A DNA stretch of 64,000 nucleotides. Origin: Bordetella genomosp. 9 (GTDB lineage Bacteria; Pseudomonadota; Gammaproteobacteria; Burkholderiales; Burkholderiaceae_B). The stretch is from NCBI RefSeq assembly GCF_002261425.1, contig NZ_NEVJ01000002.1:1109453-1173452 (forward strand), written 5' to 3'. The notes beneath the pieces are model-generated. The model made no database searches. It worked only from the letters and a program-made list of their open reading frames with translations, and had not been told where the DNA came from. This document shows positions 50,697-61,100 of this stretch, one piece after another. A program made the translations under genes and the position numbers. Every line of letters starts with the position of its first letter. The stretch's first letter is position 1.

Positions 50697-51665
50697 TCAC
50701 CAGCGTTGCGCCGGCTCCGGCAGCGCCAGCGCCGCGCGCAAGGCCTTGCACATCCGGTGGAACTCCATGTCCACCGCCGCGCTGAGCCGGCGCGCGCGCA
50801 GGAAGCCGTGGATCATCCCCACGCCGATGCGCATGTCCACCGGCACTCCCGCGGCGCCCAGCTTTTCGGCATAGCGCCTGCCGTCGTCCAGCAGCGGATC
50901 GTGATCCGCCAGCAGCAGATAGGCAGGCGGCAGTCCCGCATGGCTCGCCGCGCGCATGGGCAAGGCATAGCCGTCGTCGCGCAGGGCGGCCACCGAAGGC
51001 GGCAGAAAGGATTCCAGCGCGTACGCCATGCCTTCGCGCGTCAGGAAGGCGTCCTGGGTATTGTGCAGATAGCTCGGGGTGTCGAGGTCCGCATCCAGCG
51101 TCGGATAGGCCAGGGCCTGCATGCGCAGCCCGGGACCTCCACGATCGCGGGCCAGCAGGGCGCAGGCCGCCGCCAGATTGGCGCCCGCGCTGTCGCCCGC
51201 CACGGCGATGCGATCGGCATCGATGCCCAGCATGCCGGCTTCGCGCGCCGCCCAGGCCAGGGCTTCGTAGGCGTCTTCAGTGGGCGCCGGATAGGGATTC
51301 TCGGGCGCGCGGCGGTAATGCACGCTCAGCACCTGCGCGCCGGTATTCGCGGCCAGGCTGGCGGTGATGAAGTCGTGTCCCTGCGGACTGCCGGCGACGA
51401 AGCTGCCGCCGTGCAGGTAGACGATCGCCGGCAGGGGCGTATCCGCGCGCGGCCGATAGACGCGGACGAGGATTTCTCGGCCGGGCAGCACGATGTACGT
51501 ATCGTTGACGTCCAGGGACGCGGGGTAGGGCTCGCTGATCAGCGCGGCCTGGCGATCCGCGCGCGCGCGCCGCTGCGCCAGGGTCAAGGCGCCAAGCTCA
51601 CCCATCTCAGCCAGGGCCTTGCGAGTACGGTCTACATAGTCCTGGATGCCGGGATCGTAAGCCAT
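50697..51665 (-). CDS. Alpha/beta hydrolase, hormone-sensitive-lipase family esterase
   Basis: The 322-residue esterase has the HSL oxyanion motif HGGSFVAG (about residue 82), the nucleophile motif GDSAGANLA (about 155), an Asp in ADHDPLLDDG and a His in MIHGF. I chose the ATG at 51665 (22 codons inside the open frame) because the domain starts there and a 28-bp inverted repeat lies just upstream. It would hydrolyse the ester produced by the BVMO, completing an alcohol-ketone-ester-acid route; this is inferred from context. It is convergent with the IclR gene. Confidence 0.88.
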   Translation of the reverse strand: MAYDPGIQDYVDRTRKALAEMGELGALTLAQRRARADRQAALISEPYPASLDVNDTYIVLPGREILVRVYRPRADTPLPAIVYLHGGSFVAGSPQGHDFITASLAANTGAQVLSVHYRRAPENPYPAPTEDAYEALAWAAREAGMLGIDADRIAVAGDSAGANLAAACALLARDRGGPGLRMQALAYPTLDADLDTPSYLHNTQDAFLTREGMAYALESFLPPSVAALRDDGYALPMRAASHAGLPPAYLLLADHDPLLDDGRRYAEKLGAAGVPVDMRIGVGMIHGFLRARRLSAAVDMEFHRMCKALRAALALPEPAQRW

Positions 51666-51683
51666 GGAAGACACCTGCCGCGG

Positions 51684-51711
51684 TTGTAGAGTGGGGTGAT
51701 CCACTCTACAA
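51684..51711. promoter_or_regulatory. Perfect 11-bp inverted repeat upstream of the esterase gene
   Basis: TTGTAGAGTGG and CCACTCTACAA are exact complements with a 6-bp spacer (GGTGAT), 18 bp before the esterase ATG. The position and symmetry suggest an operator. The repeat could also fold in the hutG-to-esterase leader RNA. Confidence 0.55.
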
Positions 51712-51741
51712 GATGGCCGTGCCTGTGCCAATAGCGTCGGC

Positions 51742-52575
51742 TTACCCTTTCCGCGATCGCGTCACGCCATCGAACGCCGTCTGCACCATGCGGCGCAGCA
51801 GCGGCTGCACGCGCTCGGCGCGCTCGGGCAGATAGTCGAAAGGCAGCGCTTCCTGCATGTAGCTGCACTGGGTCATTTCCAGCTGTATTGCATGGATGCC
51901 CTGTTCCGGCTTGCCGTAGTTGCGGGTGATGTATCCGCCCGTGAAGCGGCCGTTCAATACGCTGGTGTAGCCGTCAGTCTCACCTTCGCGGGCCACCGCG
52001 GCCACGGCTTCGGCGATGTCCTGCGCGCAGGCGATGCCTTTGCCCGTGCCCAGGTTCAGGTCCGTCAGCTTGCCTTCGAAGAACCGCGGCAGCACCGAGC
52101 GGATCGAGTGCGCATCCCACAGCAACGCGACGCCGTGCTGGTCGAGCAGGCGGTTGAGCTCCTGCGCCAGCTTGTCGTGATAGGGCTGCCAGATCTGCGC
52201 GCGGCGCACGGCGACTTCGGCGTCGTCAGGGACATCCTTGGGGTCGCGATACAGCGGCGTGTCGTCGAAGGTGTCGACGGGGCACAGGCCCGTCACGCTC
52301 TGGCCCGGATACAGGCTGCTGCCGTCGGGCGGACGATTCAGGTCGGCGACGTAGCGCGAATGGGTGGCCACCAGCACCGATGCGCCCATGCCGACCACGA
52401 AGTCGTACAGGCGTTCCAGGTGCCAATCGGTATCGGGAACCTGCCGCGCCTCGTCGGTCAGGCGTTCCGCGATGGCAGGCGGCAGGTAGGTGCCGACGTG
52501 CGGCATGGAAACCAGCATCGGCGCGGTGCCTTGCCGGAAGGTAAAAACGGGACGATCGGTAATGGCTAGTGACAT
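51742..52575 (-). CDS. hutG: N-formylglutamate deformylase
   Basis: The 277-residue zinc hydrolase has the N-formylglutamate amidohydrolase pattern: LVSMPHVGTYLP (about residue 22), DTDWHLERLYDF, ATHSRYVADLNRPPDG, LLWDAHSIRS and the C-terminal LEMTQCSYM. It cuts N-formyl-L-glutamate to glutamate and formate, the last step of the HutF/HutG histidine branch. GGAGG lies about 6 bases before the ATG at 52575. It is the last gene of the leftward hut operon, 65 bp after hutF. Confidence 0.95.
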   Translation of the reverse strand: MSLAITDRPVFTFRQGTAPMLVSMPHVGTYLPPAIAERLTDEARQVPDTDWHLERLYDFVVGMGASVLVATHSRYVADLNRPPDGSSLYPGQSVTGLCPVDTFDDTPLYRDPKDVPDDAEVAVRRAQIWQPYHDKLAQELNRLLDQHGVALLWDAHSIRSVLPRFFEGKLTDLNLGTGKGIACAQDIAEAVAAVAREGETDGYTSVLNGRFTGGYITRNYGKPEQGIHAIQLEMTQCSYMQEALPFDYLPERAERVQPLLRRMVQTAFDGVTRSRKG

Positions 52576-52640
52576 CGTTTCCTCCAGATGTTGAATAATC
52601 GTTCGAGCCAGCCAGCGCCTGGCGCGCGGGCGGGCGGGCG

Positions 52641-54032
52641 TCAGCGATCCGCGACCAGCGCGCGCCGCACTTCCACGAATGCGGCCGCGGCGCTGTCGCG
52701 CAATGCGTGCCGGCCATCCTGCACGCGCAGCCTGCCTGCGACCCACACCTTGCCTATCGCGGACGTGCGATGGCTGCCGAAGACGTGCGCGGACAACATG
52801 TCCCGCGCAGGCAGGCCCGCCAGGGCGACGTGGCCCGGATCGAGCTCCAGGAAGTCGGCTTGCTGCCCGGCGGCGAAACCCGCCACCGGGCGGCCGGCGG
52901 CCTGCGCGCCGCCCGCCACCGCGGCCAGCGTCATCGCGGTGGCGACGTGCGGTTGCGCGGCATCGGCCATGACGTTGCGTTGCCGCGTGGTCAGGCGCAG
53001 GCCGTATTCCAGCCACTGCAATTCCTCGGCGGCGTTCACGGTGGAATGGCTGTCGGAGCCCACGCCCCAACGTCCTTCTCCCGCGCGCCAGTTCGCCATA
53101 TCGAACAGGCCGTCACCCAGATTGGCTTCGGTAGTGGGGCAAAGCCCGGCGACGGCGCCGCTGCGCGCGGCGTCCAGCGTTTCGTCGGGCGTCATGTGCG
53201 TGGCGTGCACCAGGCACCAGCGCGGTCCGACCGGGGCATGCTCGAGCAGCCAGCGCACGGGCGGCAGGCCGCTCCACGCGATGCAGTCTTCCACTTCCTT
53301 CACTTGTTCGGCGATGTGGATGTGGATGGGCGCGGTGGAATCCAGCGCGTCCAGTCCGGCCAGCGCCTCGGCCAGGGAGGCAGGCGGCACCGCGCGCAGG
53401 GAGTGCGGCGCCAGGCCCAGCCGTCCGCCCTGGGCCTCGCAAGCGGGCTTCAGCTTGTCGAGCAGGCGCAGCATGGCGGCCGTATCGTGCAGGAAGCGCC
53501 GCTGGCCCTCATGCGGCGCCGCGCCGCCGAAGCCGCCGGATTGGTAGAGCACGGGCAGCAGCGTCATGCCGATGCCCGCGCGCTCCGCGGCGCGCAGGAC
53601 GGCCAACGCCATTTCCGGTCCATGCGCATAGGGCCGGCCGTCGGCGTCGTGGTGCAGATAATGGAATTCGCACACGCTGGTGTAGCCCGCTTCCAGCATT
53701 TCCACATACAGCCAGGTGGCGATGGCCTCGGCCTGCTCCGGATCGATGCGGCCCGCGCAGCGGTACATCAGTTCGCGCCAGCTCCAGAAACTGTCCGCGG
53801 CCTGGGCGCGGTATTCGGTCAAGCCGCAGAAGCCGCGCTGGAACGCGTGCGAATGCAGATTGGGCATGCCGGGAACGAGCGGGCCGGCGGCCTGGGCTTG
53901 TCCCGGTTCGGGTGTGGTGCCGCTGGCGACCCGCGTCAGCCGCCCCTGTCCATCCCAGGCCAGGGTGACGCCGCGCGCCCATCCTTCCGGCAGCAGCGCG
54001 TCGGCGGCCCACAGGCTGTTTGCGTGATTCAT
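52641..54032 (-). CDS. hutF: Formimidoylglutamate deiminase
   Basis: The 463-residue amidohydrolase has the zinc ligands PNLHSHAFQRG (about residue 56), HIHIAEQ near 235, LVHATHM and the Asp in GVGSDSHST, with YLHHDADGRPY typical of HutF. It deiminates N-formimidoyl-L-glutamate to N-formylglutamate, which HutG then cleaves. The ATG at 54032 overlaps the hutD stop (ATGA). The frame upstream runs into hutD and was rejected. Confidence 0.95.
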   Translation of the reverse strand: MNHANSLWAADALLPEGWARGVTLAWDGQGRLTRVASGTTPEPGQAQAAGPLVPGMPNLHSHAFQRGFCGLTEYRAQAADSFWSWRELMYRCAGRIDPEQAEAIATWLYVEMLEAGYTSVCEFHYLHHDADGRPYAHGPEMALAVLRAAERAGIGMTLLPVLYQSGGFGGAAPHEGQRRFLHDTAAMLRLLDKLKPACEAQGGRLGLAPHSLRAVPPASLAEALAGLDALDSTAPIHIHIAEQVKEVEDCIAWSGLPPVRWLLEHAPVGPRWCLVHATHMTPDETLDAARSGAVAGLCPTTEANLGDGLFDMANWRAGEGRWGVGSDSHSTVNAAEELQWLEYGLRLTTRQRNVMADAAQPHVATAMTLAAVAGGAQAAGRPVAGFAAGQQADFLELDPGHVALAGLPARDMLSAHVFGSHRTSAIGKVWVAGRLRVQDGRHALRDSAAAAFVEVRRALVADR

Positions 54033-54683
54033 GTCGCTTCCTGTTGTACTGCGTCGTCCTGCGGCGCAGGCATGTCGATCGACACCACGATCAGGCCCGT
54101 GTCGACGGGAGCCTGCTTTTTGGTGCAGCGGACGCGCCATGCGTAGCGTTGGCGGGCCCACCAGAGGCCTTCATCGGGTTCCAGCACGTGCCGGGTGCCG
54201 TCGTCGCGCTCCACTTCCCAGCAACTGCCCACGGCCAGCAGCAGGCCGCATGCCGCGCTGGGCACGATGGCGTGGTTGTCGATGACCTGCACGTCGGCCC
54301 GCACCGCGCCGCGTCGGCTCATCACGTTGAAGTCTTCCGACGCGCCTCCCTGCAGCGTGCAGGCGACCGCCACGTCGCCGGGAAAGGCGAAGGGCGCCAG
54401 CGGCGTGGTCAAGGCATGCTCGCCGGCCTTGAAACCGCCGCGCAGCACCACGCCCGCGCCGCTCAGCAGCGTGATGACGCGATCCACGCCGGCGAAGCTG
54501 GAAAACGGCCCGCCCGCGTCGATGCGCGCGACACTGATGCGCCAGAGGAAGTCGTCCATGCCCGCGCCGGGAGGCCAGCAGACAATCTCCCTGGTCAGGC
54601 CGCCGCCGTTCTTCCACGGTTGCGCCGGCACGTCGGCCAGGCGAAACAGCACCGGATCGTTGTCCGTGTTCGATGCGATGGGA

Positions 54684-54691
<8 letters not shown>
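54029..54691 (-). CDS. hutD: HutD family protein
   Basis: The 220-residue cupin-like protein has [15 protein letters not shown] (about residue 22), [22 protein letters not shown] (about 49-71) and DFNVMSRRG, the marks of HutD/Ves. HutD is thought to limit or tune histidine use; its molecular role is not settled. It starts at GTG 54691, inside the last codons of the ATPase gene (8-bp overlap), and overlaps hutF by ATGA. Confidence 0.92.
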
Positions 54692-55450
<759 letters not shown>

Positions 55451-55454
<4 letters not shown>

Positions 55455-56119
55455 TGCACCATTCCTCCCGCGCGCAGGCGCAGCTCGATACGCCGCAGCA
55501 GGAACGTCGTCACGCCGGTCAGGATGAAGTAGATCACCGCGATGGCCAGATAGACTTCCAGCGACCGATAGGACACCGAAATGATCTTCTGTCCTTCGTG
55601 CATCACGTCATGGATGGTCAGCAGCGACACCAATGCCGAATTCTTGATCAGCGCGATGAACTCGTTGCCCAGGGGCGGAATCATGCGTACGAATGCCTGC
55701 GGCAGCACGACGCTGGTCATGGCCATGCGGCCCGGCATGCCCAGCGACCGCGCCGCTTCCACCTGCCCGCGGTCGATGGACTGGATGGCTCCCCGCACGA
55801 TTTCCGACACATAGGCGCCGCTGTAGACGGACAGCCCGATGGTGCCGCAGACGAAGGCCGGCAGCATGATGCCGAACTGCGGCAGCCCGAAGAACAGGAT
55901 GAACAGCTGCACCAGCAGCGGCGTTCCGCGTATGGCGGCCACGTAGGTGGAGCACAGGCCGTAGACGAAGCGGCGGCGCGGATCGAGCCGGCCGATGCCG
56001 ACCAGCAGCCCGATCACGCAACCGCACAGCAGCGACACGGAGACGATCTCCACCGTGACCGCCGCGCCTCGCACCAGGTCGGGCCAGTTGGCCCAGACCG
56101 GAGAGAAATCCAGATCCAT
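55451..56119 (-). CDS. Polar amino acid ABC transporter, permease
   Basis: The 222-residue permease has about five membrane segments and the HisM/GlnP loop [23 protein letters not shown] (about residues 137-160) that contacts the ATPase. It contains the amino-acid permease signature around [19 protein letters not shown]. Only one permease gene is present, so the channel is probably a homodimer. It lies 8 bp after the binding protein gene. Confidence 0.94.
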
Positions 56120-56127
56120 TCAGGGCC

Positions 56128-56871
56128 TCAGTTGCTGAACCACTTCTTGACGATGGCGTCGTAGGTGCCATCGGCCTTCAGCCGGGCCAGCGCCTTGTTC
56201 AGGCTGGCGGTCAGTTCGGGCTGGTCCTTGCGCACGGCCATCCCGTACGCTTCGGTCGTCAACTGCTCGGGCAGCACCTTCAGGCCGCCGCGGGTGCGCA
56301 CGTACTGGTAGGCGGCGGGCAGGCCGGTCACCGCGGCGTCGGCGCGGCCGATGGCGACCAGGTTGAACATCTGGTCGTTCTTTTCCACTTCGACCAGCTT
56401 CACCCCGGGATAGTTGTCCTTCAGGTAGCCGACCGACTTGGTGCCGACCTGCACGGTGACCTGCTTGCCTTCCAGGTCCTTGGGCGTCTTGATGGTGTTG
56501 TTGTCGGCCTTCACCATCGCGACCAGGCCGCCCGCGTAGTACGAATCGCCGAAGTCGACAACCTTGCGCCGTTCGTCGGTGATGTAGATCGCCGATACGG
56601 CCATGTCGTAGCGCTTGGCCACCAGGCCGGGGATCAGCCCCTTGAAATCGATCTGGGTCCATTCGACCTTCTTGCCCATGGCCTTGGCCAGGGCTTCCGT
56701 CAGTTCGATGTCGAAGCCCGTCAACTTGCCGTTATCGACGTACTCCATGGGCGGGAAGGTGGCATCCGTGACGACGCGGATCACGTCGTCGGCATGGGCG
56801 GGCGTGGCGGACCACAGGAGGGGACTCAATGCGAGCGCGGCTTGCAGGACGCGGCGACGTAGGACTTTCAT
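56128..56871 (-). CDS. Polar amino acid ABC transporter, periplasmic binding protein
   Basis: The 247-residue protein has a signal peptide (cleavage near PAHADDVIRV) and the family-3 binding protein pattern: FPPMEYVDNGKLTGFDIELTEALAKAMG (about residues 43-70), DMAVSAIYITDERRKVVDFGDSYY and GKQVTVQVGTKSVGYL. The Asp in GFDIEL and the Arg in TDERRK match ligand-contact positions of amino acid binding proteins. First gene of the transporter-hut operon; 45 bp downstream of the IclR gene. Confidence 0.94.
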   Translation of the reverse strand: MKVLRRRVLQAALALSPLLWSATPAHADDVIRVVTDATFPPMEYVDNGKLTGFDIELTEALAKAMGKKVEWTQIDFKGLIPGLVAKRYDMAVSAIYITDERRKVVDFGDSYYAGGLVAMVKADNNTIKTPKDLEGKQVTVQVGTKSVGYLKDNYPGVKLVEVEKNDQMFNLVAIGRADAAVTGLPAAYQYVRTRGGLKVLPEQLTTEAYGMAVRKDQPELTASLNKALARLKADGTYDAIVKKWFSN

Positions 56872-56916
56872 TCAAGGCTCCTTGAAGATCGGGACGCGGA
56901 CGTCCGGGGAAAAAAT

Positions 56917-57660
56917 TCAGGTCAGGTTGAGCAGGCGGGAAACGCGTGCGGCGGCTACCACTACCATCTGGGTCAGTTCATCGGCGCGCGACAGGCCCCG
57001 CGACGTCGGCGCCATCAGGGTCAGGCAACCGGCCAGCCGCTGGGCGGGCCCGAAAAGCGGCGCGCTGGCGCCCCAGACACCTTCGTCGATCTCGTTCTGG
57101 CTGCGCGCGTATCCGGCCTTGCGGATGGCGGCGAGCGATTCGCGATCGGGCAACTGCGGGTCGTGCGGCTCGTCCTTCCATGCATCCAGCACGGCGTCGC
57201 GGCGCGCGGCGGGCAGGTGCGCCAGCAGGCATTTCGCCGTCGCGCCTTTGCGCAAGGCGACGCTGCGACCCTTTTCGAAGGAACAGCGCAGGGCCTGCGG
57301 GCTTTCCAGCATGTCCAGGCAGATGGCGCGGTCGTTCACCGCCACGATCAGGCCCACGCTTTCGTTGGACTGGTGCACCAGCCGCTGCATGTCCATGCGC
57401 GCCATGTGGACCAGGTTGGAACTGGCGTCGAATCCTTGCGCCAATTGCAGGCCCATGGGGCCCGGCGCGTAACTGCCGTCTTCTTCCTGCACGAACCCCC
57501 AATGCTTCAGCCGGGCCAATTGCCGGTAGAGCGAGCTGCGCGGCAGGCCGGTCGCTTCCGCCAACTGCTGCGCCGTCACCGGGCCGTTCCATTGGGCCAG
57601 CGTGGCCAGCACCATCAGCACGCGGTCCTGGGAAGCGGAGGTGGTTGTGGACGAGGACAT
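56917..57660 (-). CDS. IclR-family transcriptional regulator of the hut region
   Basis: The 247-residue protein has an IclR HTH (SQDRVLMVLATLAQWNGPVTAQQLAEATGLPRSSLYRQLARLKHWGFV at about 10-58) and an effector domain (NESVGLIVAVNDRAICLDML, GKSVALRKGATAKCLLAHLP type). I chose the ATG at 57660; the frame is open 22 codons further with no homology. It is transcribed in the same direction as the hut operon and probably controls it. Most hut systems use HutC (GntR), so an IclR protein here is less common. Confidence 0.9.
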   Translation of the reverse strand: MSSSTTTSASQDRVLMVLATLAQWNGPVTAQQLAEATGLPRSSLYRQLARLKHWGFVQEEDGSYAPGPMGLQLAQGFDASSNLVHMARMDMQRLVHQSNESVGLIVAVNDRAICLDMLESPQALRCSFEKGRSVALRKGATAKCLLAHLPAARRDAVLDAWKDEPHDPQLPDRESLAAIRKAGYARSQNEIDEGVWGASAPLFGPAQRLAGCLTLMAPTSRGLSRADELTQMVVVAAARVSRLLNLT

Positions 57661-58139
57661 GATGGCGCGAGTATGGGGCGGCCGCGCGCGCCGGCCAAGT
57701 AGGGATTCCCGCTGCGTGGGAATCATCGTGGTCTTTTCAGCAGCCCCTGAACAGCGGCGCGGTGCGGGAAGGTGTGCAAACCAAGGGGAAACCCGAATTC
57801 ATTCCCTATTGCTCGGCGTCCCGTGCGACGTGTTGTAGTCCCAGCCTGTGGGAATTGAAGGCAGTGCATGGCGCTGTAATGGCGCATAACCCGGCACGAC
57901 GTGCCCCGTCCTGGTGCTGCGTGCTCATGCCGCTCCATCAGGGACTACATGGTTGTTGTATTCCGGTATGGGTGGCCGATTGTTTGTATCTAATGGGATG
58001 ATAGATTTTGTGATGTTCCTGCGGCATTGTGCTCATCAATGTCGTATTGTTACAACTTAATTGCATATCCTGTCCTTACGTACAATGCCGGAGGCCCGAT
58101 CAGCCCATAGGATGAACCGTCTTTCACGGAATCATCCAT
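57661..58139. promoter_or_regulatory. Divergent region between IclR and adhesin genes
   Basis: These 479 bp hold no supported gene. The left part contains two related inverted repeats, GATTCCC-N7-GGGAATC at 57704-57724 and TAGTCCC...GTGGGAATT at 57836-57856, likely binding sites for the adjacent IclR protein. The right part (about 57950-58090) is clearly AT-rich and is the probable promoter region of the adhesin. No c-di-GMP riboswitch was recognised. Confidence 0.5.
57704..57724. promoter_or_regulatory. Inverted repeat GATTCCC-N7-GGGAATC, operator candidate
   Basis: A perfect 7-bp inverted repeat lies 44 bp upstream of the IclR start. A related copy at 57836-57856 shares TCCC and GTGGGAAT, which supports a specific protein site. 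Confidence 0.5.
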
Positions 58140-61100
58140 ATGGCCTACTCGCTTCCCGCCACTGTCCTGCAAGTCACCGGCCGCGCCTGGATGCGGCATC
58201 CGGACGGGTCCCTGACGGAGCTGCACGCCGGCAGCCGCATTCCCCCCGATACGGAAATCGTGACGTCGTCCGGCGCCACGGTCAGCCTGCAGGTCGAAGG
58301 CGGGATGCCCATCCTGATCGGCGAGAACCGCGAAGTCGCCCTGACGGATGATATGGCGGGCGCCGTGGACGCCGCCGAAGCGCGCGTGGCGCCGCCGCAG
58401 GGCACGGATTCCGACCGCCTGCTCGCCGCGCTGCAAAGCGGCGAGGATCCCTTCGATAACCTGGATCCCACCGCCGCGTTGACCTCCGGCAGCGGCGGGG
58501 ATGCGGCGGGCAGCAGTTTCGTGCGGCTGGCGCGGATCCTGGAATCGACCACGCCCTTGTCGCTGGAGTATCCCAATCCCGGAGCCGCACAGACCACCGC
58601 CAACGTCCCGGCGGCCGGCGTTGCCGGCGGCGATGGCGGCAGCGCCACGGATGGCGCGGGCACCGGCGCCGCGAACACGGGAAGCGGCGGCGCGGCCGCT
58701 CCGTCCAGCGGCGTATCCGCCGGTGCTCCCGTCGTGGGGAACGTTCCTTCAGGCGAACCCGCCACGGGCGCGCCGTCCACCGGCACGCCGTCAACAGGCA
58801 CGCCCGTCGATGTGCCCCATGTGAATACGGCGCCGGTCGCCGCGGCGGACACCGCCACGACCACGCAGAACGCTTCCGTCAGTGGCAATATCCTGCGCAA
58901 CGACACGGATCCGGACAACGACGCGCTGGCGATCGTCAGGGTCGGCGACCAGCGCATGGTCACCGGCGGGGTCACGGTGGCGGGATCCAGCGGCGGAACG
59001 TTCACCGTCTATCCGGACGGAAGCTATGTCTTCAACCCCGGCGCCAGCTACCAGCACCTGGGCGCGGGACAAACCGCCACCAGCAGCGCCAGCTATACCG
59101 TCACGGATCCCAGCGGAGCGACCTCGACGACCACCGTCACGGTCACCATCACCGGCGTGAATGACGCGCCCGTATCCACGGGCTTGTCCGATGTGGCGGG
59201 GCAGGACGCCCAGCAGGGCGTCAATGTCGACGTATCGAGCCACTTCTCCGACGTCGATACCGGCGACAGGCTGACGTACTCCGCCGTCGGGCTGCCGCCC
59301 GGGCTGACCATCGATCCGCGCACGGGCGTGATTTCCGGGACCATCGATGCATCGGCGTCGATGGGCGGCGACCATGGCAAATACCAGGTGGTTGTGACCG
59401 CCACGGACGGCATCGGCGCCAGCACGTCGCAGGCGTTCGCCTGGAATGTCGGCAATCCGGCGCCCGTCGCGGGCGACGACAGCGCCTCGGGCGGCCAGAA
59501 CCAGGTACTGGACGGCAACGTCATCAGCGGCGATGCGCAAGGCCACGGCCGTGACGTCGATCCGGATGGCGACACGCTCGCCGTCATCGACGTCAATGGG
59601 CAGGCCGGCAACGTCGGACAGGCCCTGGCGGGCGATCATGGCGGCACTTTCGTGCTGAACGCGGACGGCAGCTACCGCTTCGACCCGGGCGCCGCCTTCA
59701 ACTACCTGCCGGCGGGCCAGACCCGGGCGACCTCGATCTCCTACACGGTATCGGACGGGCAGGGCGGCGTATCCACGGCTACCCTGACCGTCACGGTGAC
59801 CGGCACCAACGACGTGCCTGTGATGAGCAGCGGCGTGCACGCAGTCACCGAGGACCAGGGCGTCACCGGCGGCCAGCTTACCGCCGAGGGCCGCTTGTCC
59901 ATTACGGACGCCGACGCCGGCGAGGCCACGTTCCGGCCGGGAGCGCATTTCGACAGCAGCACGGGTAATGGCAATGCCGCCTTGGGCACGCTGGTGTTCA
60001 ATGCCGACGGCTCCTATACCTACACCGTGGCGAACGACAACCCTGTCGTACAGGGGCTGAAGAGCGGCGAAAGCATCGTCGAGACGTACACGGTGACCAG
60101 CCAGGATGGATCGGCCACCAGCACCATCACCATCACGATCAATGGCACCGACGACCGGGCAGTCATCACGCCCCATGCGCCGGGAGATGACGCAGGCGCG
60201 GTCATCGAGGACATGGCCCAGACCGCCAGCGGCAAGCTGGACGTCGTGGACCTCGACGCCGGCCAAGCGGTCTTCGTGCCGCAAACCGGCGCGGCGGGCA
60301 CCTACGGCACGTTCTCGATCGCGGCCGACGGTGCGTGGACGTACACCTTGAACAACGCCGATCCAGCCGTACAAGCGCTGGGGGCCAACGAGAGCCGAGT
60401 CGAGCAATTCACGGTCACGTCCGCCGACGGCACGACAAGCACGGTCATCGTGACCGTCCAGGGCACCAACGACGCCCCCATCATCAACGTCGCGACAGGT
60501 GCGGATGCCGGCGCGGTCACGGAGGACGACGCCAAGACCGCCACGGGCCAATTCAGCCAGACCGATGTCGATGCGACTGATACGCACACCTGGACGGTGG
60601 ATGGCAACGCGCAGGGCGCCTACGGTACCTTCAGCGTCGACCAGACCGGCAAGTGGACGTACACGCTGGACAACGCAGCGGCCCAGTCGCTGACGGCGAA
60701 AGACCACATCCAGGAAACCTACACCGTCAAGGTTGACGACGGTCACGGCGGAACGGCGACCAAGTCGGTCACGGTGACGATCACTGGCACGGACGACGCC
60801 GCGATCATCACCCCGCACGCGACCGGCAGCGACGCGGGCACGGTCAAGGAAGACACGACCCTGACCACCAGCGGCAAGCTGGACATCGTCGATCCCGATG
60901 CGGGTCAAGCGGTGTTCGTACCGCAGGTAAGTACCGCCGGCACATACGGTACCTTTGCCCTGACGACGGATGGCACGTGGACGTACACGCTCAACAACAC
61001 CGATCCGGCCGTACAAGCGTTGGGGGTTGACGAGACCCGAATCGAACAATTCACCGTCACGTCTGCCGACGGTACGACGAGCACGGTCACGGTGACGGTG

